Below, one piece after another: positions 43,010 to 53,970 of a stretch of 60,000 nt of DNA. Location: assembly GCA_009746045.1 (NCBI GenBank), contig RPFO01000359.1:241683-301682 (forward strand). The letters run 5' to 3'. Below the pieces are notes generated by a model, which did no database searches, was not told where the DNA came from, and worked only from the letters and a program-made list of their open reading frames with translations. A program made the translations under genes and the position numbers. Position 1 is the first letter of the stretch. Each line of letters starts with the position of its first letter. The stretch is from Mesostigma viride. Lineage: Eukaryota > Streptophyta > Mesostigmatophyceae > Mesostigmatales > Mesostigmataceae.

Positions 43010-43262
43010 TCCGGCAGCTATCGCCCCCGATTTCGTACGTTCTCGACCTCGGCCTGCCCAGCAGATATCGCTATTTTCGACTCGATATGGCGGCATTCCC
43101 TTCGTGAATAGCACGCCTGCGCCCCCTGCCCCAGCATTCGACATCTTCCCCGTAGCTATGGAGGCCCCAACAACACCTGCCGCCCCAGAAACCCGGTCGC
43201 TGGACGACGTTCTTGCCGCAGCCAGCCCTTTCGTCGGCATCGCTCCCGCCGCTCCCAAGTAG
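43010..43262 (+). CDS. Exon-like fragment, origin unknown
   Basis: An open frame without an ATG, preceded by an acceptor-like TTTCCGGCAG. It encodes an Ala/Pro-rich end (STPAPPAPAFDIFPV, then RSLDDVLAAASPFVG) and stops at 43260-43262. It could be a captured host exon or the last exon of a lost transposon gene. Weak evidence. Confidence 0.25.
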
Positions 43263-43960
43263 CTAAAGGAACTTAGGTAATGCAACGAGGGAGGGAAGGT
43301 AAGCAAGGGAGGGGAGGAAAGCTACTAAGGGAGAGGGAGGAAAGGGAAGGGCATTAAGCTATGGGATATGGGAGGGGAGGGGAAGGAAGCTATAGGAACT
43401 TAGGTAATGCAAGGAAGGAGGGAAGCTAAGAAAGGGAAGGGGAGGAAAGTTACTAAGGGAGAGGGAGGAAAGGGGAGGGAAGCTAAGATGGGAGGGGAGG
43501 GGAAGGAAGCTAAAGGAACTTCGGTAATGCAAGTTAGCCCCCAAGCTAAGAAAGGGAAGGGGAGGAAAGCTACTTAGAAGGGAGAGGGAGGAAAGGGGAG
43601 GGAAGCTAAGGGATGGGAGGGGAGAGGAAGGAAGCTAAAGGAACTTAGGTAATGCAAGGAAGGAGGGAAACTAAGAAAGGGAAGGGGAGGAAAGCTACTA
43701 AGGGAGAGGGAGGAAAGGGAAGGGCATTAAGCTATGGGATATGGGAGGGGAGGGGAAGGAAGCTATAGGAACTTAGGTGCTGCAAGGAAGAAGGGAAGCT
43801 AAGAAAGGGAAGGGGAGGAAAGCTACTAAGGGAGAGGGAGGAAAGGGAAGGGCATTAAGCTATGGGATATGGGAGGGGAGGGGAAGGAAGCTATAGGAAC
43901 TTCAGTAATGCAAGGAAGGAGGGAAGCTAAGAAGGGAGGGGAGGGGAGGGAAGCTAGCGG
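43263..43960. repeat. Purine-rich minisatellite array
   Basis: Five to six imperfect units of about 120-130 bp built from AAGGAACTTAGGTAATGCAA, GGAGGGAAGCTAAGAAAGGG and GGGAGAGGGAGGAAAGGG. The plus strand is nearly all purine. Confidence 0.9.
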
Positions 43961-45290
43961 CCCACATGCATCTCTCCCTCGACAAGGAACAAGCGCATGC
44001 ACCCACCCACCCCACATGCACCCCTCCCTTTACAAGAAACAAGCATGTGGGCCCACCTACTGCAATGCATCCCTCCCTTGATAAAGAACACACACATGCA
44101 CCCACCCACCGCGCATGCATCCCTCCCTTGACAAGGAAGAAGCATGTGCACCCACCCACCCCACCTGCGTCCCTCCCTTGACAAGGAACAATTTCATGCA
44201 CCCACCCACCCACATGCATCTCTACCTTGACAAGGAACAAGAGCATGCACCTACCCACCGCGCATGCATCCCTCCCTTGACAAGGAACAAGCATGTGTAC
44301 CCACCCACCCCACATGCATCCCTCCCTTTACAAGAAACAAGCACGTGAACCCACCTAATGCACAAGCATCCCTCCCTTGATAAGGAACAAGCACGTGCAC
44401 CCACCCACCCCACATGCACCCCTCCCTTTACAAGAAACAAGCATGTGGGCCCACCTACTGCAATGCATCCCTCCCTTGATAAAGAACACACACATGCACC
44501 CACCCACCGCGCATGCATCCCTCCCTTGACAAGGAAGAAGCATGTGCACCCACCCACCCCACCTGCGTCCCTCCCTTGACAAGGAACAATTTCATGCACC
44601 CACCCACCCACATGCATCTCTACCTTGACAAGGAACAAGAGCATGCACCTACCCACCGCGCATGCATCCCTCCCTTGACAAGGAACAAGCATGTGTACCC
44701 ACCCACCCCACATGCATCCATCCCTTTACAAGAAACAAGCACGTGAACCCACCTAATGCACAAGCATCCCTCCCTTGATAAGGAACAAGCACGTGCACCC
44801 ACCCACCCCACATGCATCCCTCCCTCGACAAGGAACAAGCGCATGCACCCACCCACCCCACATGCATCCCTCCCTTGACAAGGAACAAGCGCATGCAGCC
44901 ACCCACCCCACATGCAGTCCTCCCTTTACAAGAAACAAGCACGTGCACCCACCTACTGCACATGCACCCCTCCCTTGACAAGGAACAAGCGCGTGCACCC
45001 ACCCACCCCACATGCATCCCTCGACAAGGAACAAGCGCGTGCACTCACCCACCCCACATGCATCCCTCCTTTGACAAGGAAAAAGCACGTGCAACCACCC
45101 ACCCCACGTGCATCCCTCCCTTGACAAGGAACAAGCACGTGCACTCACCCACCCCACATGCATCCCTCCTTTGACAGGAAAAAGCACTTGCACTCACCCA
45201 CCCCACATGCATCCCTCCCTTGACAGGGAAAAAGTGCGTTCACCCACCCACCCACACGCATTCCTCTCTTGACAACGAACAAGCACGTGA
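43961..45290. repeat. 54-bp minisatellite array with higher-order duplication
   Basis: About 24 units of roughly 54 bp (CCACATGCATCCCTCCCTTGAC, AAGGAACAAGC, TGCACCCACCCA; broken here for length). A block starting near 44024 recurs about 398 bases later (near 44422) almost unchanged, so seven to eight units were duplicated as a group. The unit length is a multiple of three, so long spurious ORFs run through it on both strands. Confidence 0.92.
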
Positions 45291-46640
45291 ACCTACCTAC
45301 CCACTAGCATGGCACGAAGGCATACCATACAATAGCATGGCGTTGCCAAAGCGAAAAAAGAGATCTCGGTGGGGAGAAATTGCCCAGCAAAACTGACAAC
45401 CATGCAAGGCAAAAAACTTGAATAACTTACGGTGGACATCGGCACATAATGAGTAGCCCAGATGTGCCGGGTGTAGAGTAAACGAGGCCGAAAATGTCGC
45501 GTAACTCAAAGGCATCTTTAGTAGCCTGTCAAGCGACGGGAACGAGTGGAAACCTGAAGAATGGCAAAAGACATTAAGTCGACTGCCATACATAAAAGAT
45601 AGAGAATCAGTAGTACACAGCTCCCCTCATGGAGCAGTAAGCAAATGAGCGATGATTAACAAAGTGTGAGACAGATAGTCTATGCGACTCCTTGCGACTA
45701 AACGTGGCATGCATATGCGGGCGCTGATTAGGAACATTGGCTTACTTTGTTTAGCGTAATGCGATTGCAGTAGCTTCGTGAAATGCCGCATGCGCACGAT
45801 GTCACGAAATTTAAATTTCCTTTAGGAACAAAGACGAACAAATTGATGTAGCTGGCTAAGGACTACGCCATGGTAGGCTAGCTGTATCGGAGAGAGCGCT
45901 GTAGATGGCTGGAAAAATGATAACTCAATCATGCTAAACTGCGGCTCCAAAGGCTTGTTCTAGTGCGCCTTTGGCTTTCTTCTTCTTCAGGCGCAATAAG
46001 CCCGCGATTCTTTTTTAGTCCAAATATTCTTTCACCACTACTGACCGGCTGGCGACTGCAAATCGGCATGGCCGGCTAATTATGAGGCAAGCGTTGCAAG
46101 GGCAGACGCTTGTGATCGTTGATAAATTCGAAAAATCGTTCTCGCCCGGCGCGGCGGTTCACAACTCCCCACCTGCAAACTCGACTAGCACAGGTACGGG
46201 GGCGTTCCTGAAACCAGTCCCGTACACGCAACCGTTCTATCCGGCCCTCGGCAAATATAGAATCTCTGCTGCACTTCCGCGGCGTGGGACACAACAACAA
46301 CAACAACAACTTCCGCGGCGTGGGATTCAACTAACTAACTAACTTCCGCGGCGTGGGAACCAACAACAAGAACAAGAACAAGAACAACACGCAACCGCTC
46401 TGTGCCGTACCTAGAACGGGACAAGTACAAGACCGTATCGGCCAGTATAGATTCTCTGCTGCCCATGTGCGGCGTGGGACACAACAACAACAACAACAAC
46501 AACAAGACCGTAACCGGGGTCCATTTCGGTCACGGCCCCGTACTAGGCTCGGTTCGGTGTACGCGGCGTGTACGTAGCGTGACATTAATTCTAGTGGACG
46601 CCAAGTGGACGTAAAAAATGGCCTGTAAGGCATACATACG
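45291..46640. other. Unassigned interior of CACTA-type element
   Basis: No transposase. A minus-strand frame at 45297-45593 has no motif I recognise. Between 46270 and 46510, short repeats of GCGGCGTGGGA followed by (CAA)n occur three or four times. Confidence 0.4.
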
Positions 46641-47031
46641 ACACAAAGTATACTTGCCGTAAATTTTACGGCCCGTATACTTTGTGTCGTTTACGGTAGT
46701 AAATTTACTGCAGCATACGACACAAAGTATACGGGCCGTAAAGTTTACGGCCCGTATACTTTTTGTCGTATACTTAAGAAAAGTTTACTAAAGTATACGA
46801 CAAAAAGTATACGGTAGTAATTTTTACGGCCCGTATACTTTTTTTCGTATACTAAAGTAAAATTTACTAAAGTATACGACAAAAAGTATACGGGCCGTAA
46901 AACTTACGGCCCGTATACTTTTTGTCGTATATTGAAGTAAAGTTTACGTACCGTATATGGAGCCCGTATACGTTTACGGGCCGTATACGGGGCCCGTATA
47001 CGTGTACGGGCCGTAACTTTATAGTATAGTG
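46641..47031. repeat. Right sub-terminal repeats and TIR of CACTA-type element
   Basis: An array of TTTACGGCCCGTATAC and GTATACGGGCCGTAAA motifs in alternating orientation, ending TTATAGTATAGTG. Mirror image of the left end. Confidence 0.7.
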
Positions 47032-47059
47032 GGGGGGGGGGAATTCAGCCAAGCCATGC

Positions 47060-49610
47060 CTATAATGGGACCCCCCCCATGGATGTTGCATTAAGAATCT
47101 AGCCCTGCTATGCCTATGCAGAGAGTCGCTCTCTGCTGAGAAGGCGATGAGAAGCCATGCCCTAGCTTTTGTATAGCCATGTTGATCTTCCCCCCCATGA
47201 CAGGCTCCCCCTTAGCTGGGCAAAGCTTGATAGATCATGGGAATGCAGGTGCCCTTGGTGCACCCAGAGCAAGTGTTGAACATTTACATTCCCACCCTTG
47301 CAGGAAGTAGCTTAGGATGTATTAAAAGCCATATATGCCCCCTCTGTGCTCAAGGCCGCCCTCGTGGAGGCCTATACGAGCACGCTCAGGACGCGGAGGC
47401 GGCCCAGTGCATCGCGGATGCCAAGGCCTGCCAGGCTCGCAACCAGGGCAAGGACATGTGGCACCACCTCGACCGGCTCGGCGGCCGGCGGCAGCGCACC
47501 CCCGGCGGTGGAGCACACAGGGGACGGCACGGCGCCGGTCAGCCTTGACCGCTGGTTGGCCCACAATGTTTCCTTGACTGGTGGGGCTCGCGCCCCCCCC
47601 CCCCGCCGCTTCACCCCGAGACGGCCGCCCGCCTCGGGGTTGCCGGACCCCCGCCGCCGCCAGCGCCCCCCTCCTCGGCCGCGGACTACCAAGTCCCGGC
47701 CTTGCAGGAGGGCTGCCTTGCCACTGACGACGTTGTCCACCCCTTCACTTTGAAGGAACTGGACGGCGCCCTTGCTCGCCTGCGGTACGATGCGGCGGTC
47801 GGTGCCGACCACCTTTCTGCCGAGCTGCTGAAGACCCCTGATCCGGCGGTTAGGGATCTCTGCTGGCGTTCTGCAACCGTGTCCTGCTTTCTGACGAGCC
47901 TCCGCCTGCTGAGTGGCAGACGGCCATCCGCGTCATGCTGTACAAGAAGGGCTCTGCTGCTGACCCCAGTAACTACCGGGGTGTCTGCCTCCAGAGCGCC
48001 GCGCTGAAGGTCTTCATGCGCATGATGCTGCACAGGCTCCGCGCCGCGCTGGACCCACTGTTGGTGAGTCTCAGATGGGTTTCCGTCGTGGTCGTAACAC
48101 TGTCATGGCTGTGTTTGTCGATCGCGGTTGATGGAGGAGGTGTGTCGCCTTCCCCCTGACAGTTTGCCGCTGGTCTTCATTTTTGTTGACTATATCAAGG
48201 CCTTTGACACGGTCCTCTGGGAGGCTCTTTGGGCCATCCTAGCGCTGGATCGAGTGCCACCTGCGTTTATTGCTGCCATTCGCCGGCTGTATGAGGGCTC
48301 ATGCACAGGCAGTAGTGCGGACTGCGGAAGGCACCACTGCCCCCACCATTCCCCCTTCACCACGGGGTGTGGCAAGGTTGTGTCCTGTCCCCATACCTGT
48401 TCATTATTGTCGTGGATCACGTCATGCGCCGAGCACGTGCGCGCTTTACTGCTCTTAAGGGGTTCGAGCCAGGCTTGGACATCCTTAACGAGAAAGGCCA
48501 CGGCGGGTCGGCGGGGTTGAACCTGGCTACCGCCTGGCCGACCTGATTTATGCGGATGACACCACCCTCATCGCGCGCCCCGAGGACATTTAGACCTGGC
48601 TGGGCTGTCTGGGCCTGGAGGCGAGGGCGGTGGGGTTGGAGATTAGTGTCAAAACTGAGGCGATGGTGATTGGGGCCTCCAGTACACCGCCGCTGCTGCG
48701 TCTGCTCGACGGGGCGACGGTCCCGTTCCGCGACTGCTTCAAACTGTTAGGGAGCTGGCTCCCTGACACCGCCGACGATGTGGACACCCGCATTGGCCTG
48801 GCCTGGGCTAGGCTCCGTTCGCTCAACACCTACTGGCGGTCCAAGGGCCAGGGCGAACACCGCAAGTGCATGCTCTTCAAGGTCCTCGTCCTCACGGTGC
48901 TCACGTAATAATGGCGCCGAGGCGTGGACACTCACCCCCACACTGGCAGCTAAGCTAGACGGCACGGTAACCAGGATGCTCCGACAGGTCCTGAACCTAG
49001 GGTTTTCCAAGCGCCCGTCATCAGAGTCTTTGTATCAGGGCATGCCTCGTATTTCGGACGAGATTAGACAGCGTAGGATAGCATTTGTAGGACACCTTGC
49101 TCGCACCAGCCTGGTCGACACCGCCCTTGGTCTGGCCGGCCCCCAGCGGCTTGGCCATGCAGCCAGGGCGGCACATTCTGACCTGGCCTGGCCCCAATTA
49201 AGGGCATTGCCAAAAAGGTAGGGAAACATGTCACGAACTACGTACAGCTAGATGTTGCTGGATGACCTACTGGTCCCAGCCCAGTTTGAATACCGCATCC
49301 ACTCTCTCTCCCTTCTTTGGACTGCCATGCAGAACAAGACGCGGTGGAAGAGGATTGTCAAGGCTCACACGCCCGACCCTGTGGGCAAACCACCTCCCCC
49401 CAAGCGGAGGAGGCGTTTTGATGAGTAGGGTATAACTATAGTTAGGATTTTTCTAGACTAGCTAGATTAGTGTTATAGGTTAGTCCGATTACGCGGCTCT
49501 CGCCACTTCACCACCCATCAAGGAATATGTGCTACATGATCTCCCAACGGAGGCATGTTATAATTTAATTTAATTTAATTTAATTTAATGCCCCCTCTCT
49601 TGGATATTGA
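47060..49610 (+). pseudogene. LINE with broken ORF2 reverse transcriptase
   Basis: After the family linker (47090-47335), coding fragments of a LINE ORF2 appear in several frames. They include LKELDGALARLRYDAAVGAD (47755-47815), MLYKKGSAADPSNYRGV (47935-47990), VDYIKAFDTVLWEALW (48185-48235, RT motif A) and LIYADDTTLIARPED (48543-48590, catalytic YADD). A C-terminal part follows (RQVLNLGF, then TSLVDTALGLAGPQRLG), with the end PPPKRRRRFDE near 49420. At least four frame changes and one stop (48590) break it. The 3' UTR ends with GAATATGTGCTACATGATC and (AATTT)n near 49565-49590. No endonuclease domain was seen. Confidence 0.72.
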
Positions 49611-51537
49611 ATTGAATTGAAGGTGAGGGTCCGGGCGCGAATTTTTTGGCGCCGAAAAAATTCGCGGTACCCGTCCGTACCGTGAAAAAGTGGTGCACGG
49701 TGCGCGCACCCCTAGCGGAGCTGGCCCTGGCGACGGCTTTCAGGCAAAACTAGACAAATATAACAAGCGGAATGCAGAGAAATTGCGAGAATCTTGAAGG
49801 CGATGAGTTTATGATATCATTTCATCGCTTAGTTTGTGCGCTTTGCAATGTCGATAATTTTATTGGTGACCATCGCCGCGGGGGTCCAATCCGAAATTTT
49901 CGTCGCGAGGAATAAATAAGAATGCACGCTGGCGGCGGTGATTGTCAGGTTTTATGGGCTTTACTTAGCGTCAAGGATGCGTTTGCATTGTCAATAGAGA
50001 ATCCTAAAGAAATTCGCCGGGGGTTTGCAAGATTTCCGTCATTTTCGGTAAGACACTGTCCAGGCTCGCCGGATGCGCGTCTCATCCTTCCATGGAAGGT
50101 TGGTCTTTCTTGCGCCACTGGGCATATGACACTGCCGGTAATGGTACGATCCCGTGCTTAGCGTCCCCTATGAATGTTTCGCTTCTTTAAATGGTTGTCA
50201 ACGCAAGTTTTCGCCTTCTATCCGCGCAGTTAGCGCCAGGTAGCATGCCATTCCGTGATGCGCATCGCCAGATTCCTGGCAGCTTTCAGTGATTTTATCT
50301 AGGTTGCATCGCTGGGACGTGTCAAATCATGAGCCGTGGCATGTTGGCAAGTTGTAAGGGATTTGTCGAGTGGTTTCCTGGAAGGAGTTTGGTAAAAACA
50401 CTCAGTTTTGTATGAATATTGACGCAGCCTTTCTTAGCAGTGGTTTCAGTGTGCTTAGAGGCTCACAAGGTTGAGGTTGTTTCTTAGCAAACAATCGCGC
50501 TGAAAAGAAAAGCTATAGTGGGCGTTCTGAGGGGCATATTGCATGGGTGGAACTGCATGTAGGTAGGGGATACCGTTGTTTTCTTGGCCTCTCTCCCACT
50601 GAATTATGAGACAGCCCTGTCATATGCTAGCAAGGCAAAGTAACCATGGTAAGAAGCCCTGGCACGCAGCATTTATGATTAGTATGCTTTCTCTGTGGAC
50701 TGTCTGTTGTTCCCCTTGGTTGGGCAATCAGTGGATATGGCTTTCTAGGGTCTATTTGCATTGGACACCTTGGTTTTGGTATGATGATCACAGCATACGC
50801 CTAGAATTTGCTTCAGAAGTGCTGGCTAGACATGTAGAGCTACCTGCCTTGTTGCTGTGCACACACCCATGAGGTTGCCCATGCCAAGGTAAGGCAAGGG
50901 CACATGAGGTGCCCAGCCACCTCCTTGTACGTTGTGCTCGAATTGGGCATGGTCTGGAGCCATTTGGATGGCATAGAAAGTGTTAGTGTGCCTTAATACT
51001 CACTATTGCCTTCCTTAGCGGCTGCACAGGTGGCCAACTGCCAAACGCTATAACTTCCACGTTTGTAGTCAGAATGAGCTCAAACTTTGTGGGATTGTGT
51101 ATGCCCATGTCTAGTATTTGTGTATATCTCCCCAGGGTCAAATTGTGTGTCTATGATTTGTTTTATTTTTTTCAGCCCAAAAAAGTACCTCTTTTGGGGG
51201 AAAATTAATAACTGATGAAATACTCACCATTTTGAGGTGCCAATTAGTAGGTGGAAAATTTCCAAACTAAGGCAACTAAATGGGAATATATTGAAACATG
51301 CAAAAAGATGCCCCCATGGTCCTAGGCAGAATGTGCCATAAATAGCATCTTTTGCTATTTTTAGCACAATACGAGCGTGTAACTGTGCATACCACCCTCA
51401 ACAAGTGGTGGGATGGACCCCCATACATCCTATTTACATGCCAAAATCATCTCTTGGGTCCCCCCAGGTCAACAGTACATGTTATTCCATGGTATGGTTT
51501 CAGGGGGGCTGGCACCATACCCTCACCTGAATTGAAT
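49611..51537. other. Non-coding region, nothing identified except a hairpin
   Basis: No convincing ORF over 1.9 kb. Near 49637-49667, CGCGAATTTTTT and AAAAAATTCGCG form a perfect 12-bp inverted repeat around GGCGCCG. The rest resembles mixed intergenic or UTR-like host DNA. Confidence 0.5.
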
Positions 51538-52925
51538 TGTAACATAACTCCGTTGGGAGTATATGTAGCACATATAACATAACTCCGTTGGGAGTATATG
51601 TAGCACATAGCCCTTGAGAGGGGGGGCATATGGCCTATCATACATCCTAAGCTACTTCCTGCAAGGGTGGGGATGTAAAGGACCCTTGCTCTAGGTGCAC
51701 CAGGGCACTTGCATCCCCATGATCTTCAAGCTATGCCCAGCGAAGGGGGAGCCTGTCATGGGGGGGAAGATCAGCATAGCTATACAAAAAGCTAGGGCGT
51801 GGCGTCTCAGCAGAGAGTTACTCCCTGCATGGGCACTGCATAATTAAATAAAGCTAGGCATCATCTGGAGGGTGGCTCATCATAGGCACACCCAGCATGC
51901 ATAGGCACACATGTGCATGACTAAAAAGGCTAGGCCTCAGCTGGTATAGTGCCTGTAGTAGGCGGGCATGTACAAGGCCACTGTCTAACTAGCTATGCTA
52001 CACTACTGCTGCTGTATTCCCCTAGGCTGGGGCTGGAGTTGCTGGGGCCGCGGTGGTCGAGGGGGTCGCGTGCCAGGGCTTGCACATGGCCGACGTAGAT
52101 GGCCGCCCCCTTCCAGTACACCGGCTGGCCCGCCTTGGTCTGCCGGAGCTGGAGGTAGGTCGGCCATAGCTCCCGTCGCCGTTGTTGCTGCGCCAGGGTC
52201 AAGTCGTCGTCCACGGTGAAGGGAGTGTTCTCGAGCCGCTTGCGGCGTCTGAGAAACGAAATCTTGTCCGCTGGGCTGTCAAAGATGAGAAGAAGCGGAG
52301 GCGCCCCTGCCTTACCCCGCGCGCGGGGGAGGCGGTGGGCGGTCAGCTTAATCTCACCAAGGAGGCCCATGCGTGCAAGGATTTCGCTCTCAAACGCACG
52401 TGCAAGCTTCTCGGAATTCTCACTTTCCACCATGTCGAAGTTCTTGAGTATGGCGTTGAGGCTGCGCTTGGCGAGCTCGGCCTCCTCGCGGAGGTCAAGC
52501 GTCTGCCGCTGGAGCTGGGCTGCGACGGCGGAGGTGGTGGAGGTGGTATGTTGCTTAAGCATGTCCGCCCAGGTCGTGATGGCCGGGAGGAGCATCGCCG
52601 GCCAGGCCAGCCGGGGCTGGCTTGGCGGCAATGTCCTTCACTACCTGGGCGGTGAGGCCTGCTGTGTTCTGCAAGACCTCGATAGCGATTGCATTATCCT
52701 TGAGGCGCTGGTCGATGTCGCGGAGCTGGGCGGTGATGGAGTCGGTGGAGGCGGAGGGGCCGGGGGGGGGGGGGGGCGAGGAGGGTGGCGGTGGCGGTGG
52801 GGATGGTGGGAAGATCAGCAGCCAGCGTGCCGCCAATTGCCGCCACATCTGCGGGATATGTGCTCTCTGGGATATGTGCTACAGATACTCCCAACGGAGT
52901 TATGTTTCTAATTAATTCATTAATT
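51538..52925 (-). mobile_element. Second half-LINE copy with tail sequence at both ends
   Basis: The minus strand carries ORF1, linker and 3' tail as at 35300-36735. The tail motif (TAACATAACTCCGTTGGGAG) is duplicated at the left end, 51540-51600. The right end at 52846-52925 carries the same tail in the opposite orientation, ending AATTAATTCATTAATTAATTA, so the copy is bounded by inverted tails. Confidence 0.62.
51993..52848 (-). pseudogene. LINE ORF1, frameshifted copy
   Basis: Two minus-strand frames, 52555-52848 (ITAQLRDIDQRLKDNAIA) and 51993-52631 (LRQTLDL-type coil, LTAHRLPRARGKAG, FLRRRKRLENTPF, AQQQRRRELWPTYLQ), together align along the ORF1 at 35711-36595. A frame change near 52590 at a deletion in the Ala/Gly-rich linker splits it. 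Otherwise it is very similar. Confidence 0.68.
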
Positions 52926-53034
52926 AATTATCTTCCATCATCATTCCGTCATCATTCCGTCATCATTCCGTCATCGCGACTAGGAGAAGTGGACCACCCT
53001 TATGCTGGCATCTGTCACCACCCCGGCAGTTGTG

Positions 53035-53690
53035 GGTGTATTGTCAAGGTGTGAGGGGTGTTGGCGAAAAATTGCACGTACTTACTCTTAAGAAAAGAAC
53101 GCCCAATTTTTCGCCACCCTGCCACCCCTTGGCGCTGGTCATAGGATCGAGGTGTATTGTCAAGGTGTGAGGGGTGTTGGCGAAAAATTGCACGTACTTA
53201 CTCTTAAGAAAAGAACGCCCAATTTTTCGCCACCCTGCCACCCATTGGCGCTGGTCATAGGAGGTGTATTGTCAAGGTGTGAGGGGTGTTGGCGAAAAAT
53301 TGCACGTACTTACTCTTAAGAAAAGAACGCCCAATTTTTTGCCACCCTGCCACCCCTTGGCGCGGGTCATAGGAGGTGTTTGTCAAGGTGTGAGGGGTGT
53401 TGGCGAAAAATTGCACGTACTTACTCTTAAGAAAAGAACGCCCATTTTTTCGCCACCCTGCTGCACCCCTTGGCGCGGGTCATAGGAGGTGTTTGTCAAG
53501 GTATGAGAGTGGTGGCGAAAAATTGCACGTACTTACTCTTAAGAAAAGAACGCCCAATTTTTCGCCACCTTCCCCCACTGCATGGCCGGCGCTGAGGTGG
53601 CGTGGGTTGTTGGAGGTGGCGAAAAATTGCACGTACTTACTCTTAAGAAAAGAACGCCCAATTTTTCGCCATGGCCTCGCATGGTGAGGG
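53035..53690. repeat. Six-copy tandem array with conserved hairpin core
   Basis: Units of about 105-117 bp. Each holds a core of about 53 bp beginning GGCGAAAAATTGCACGTACT and ending GCCCAATTTTTCGCC, whose 12-base ends are inverted repeats. Cores start near 53063, 53180, 53291, 53403, 53514 and 53620. The core is nearly constant, while the spacers (GCCACCCCTTGGCG, CATAGG, GTGAGGGGTGTT) drift, most in the last two units. Confidence 0.9.
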
Positions 53691-53970
53691 AGGCGGCGAG
53701 GGCCGCGCGGCGGGGTGTGCAAAAGAGATTACTCTGGAAACTCGGACGACCTATGCAAGAATCCCATACAACCTGCGTCGATGCATGAGAGGTTTACTCT
53801 GGATTTAACCCGCAGCTAGAACTGCATTTCGAGACGAATGAAAATTGTTTTCAGCATATATTAACCCAGGTTCACCCTCGGGTTAGTTAAACCATTTCCC
53901 CCCTGACCTCCCACACAAGGGTGAGGTCAGTTGATAGCTAAAAGACGAGAGGTAAAAAAACAGGAGGACG

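Larger units (their letters stand above)
42322..47031. mobile_element. CACTA-type DNA transposon, non-autonomous, minisatellite-filled
   Basis: The left end CACTATACTATAAATTTACG and the right end (reverse complement CACTATACTATAAAGTTACG) are terminal inverted repeats starting with CACTA, as in the EnSpm/CACTA superfamily. Each end carries dense sub-terminal arrays of TTTACGG[G/C]CCGTATAC-like motifs in both orientations (42330-42690 and 46640-47020), another family trait. The interior holds two minisatellite arrays and no transposase, so it is non-autonomous. A clear 3-bp target duplication is not visible; the right flank is a G-run. Confidence 0.72.

Noticed and set aside
43902-45193. Long repeat-protein ORFs on both strands
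   Set aside because: They are produced by a minisatellite whose unit length is divisible by three.
53035-53690. CRISPR-like array of six repeats with spacers
   Set aside because: Spacers are similar to one another rather than unique, no cas genes are present, and the surroundings are eukaryotic retroelements. It is a tandem minisatellite.
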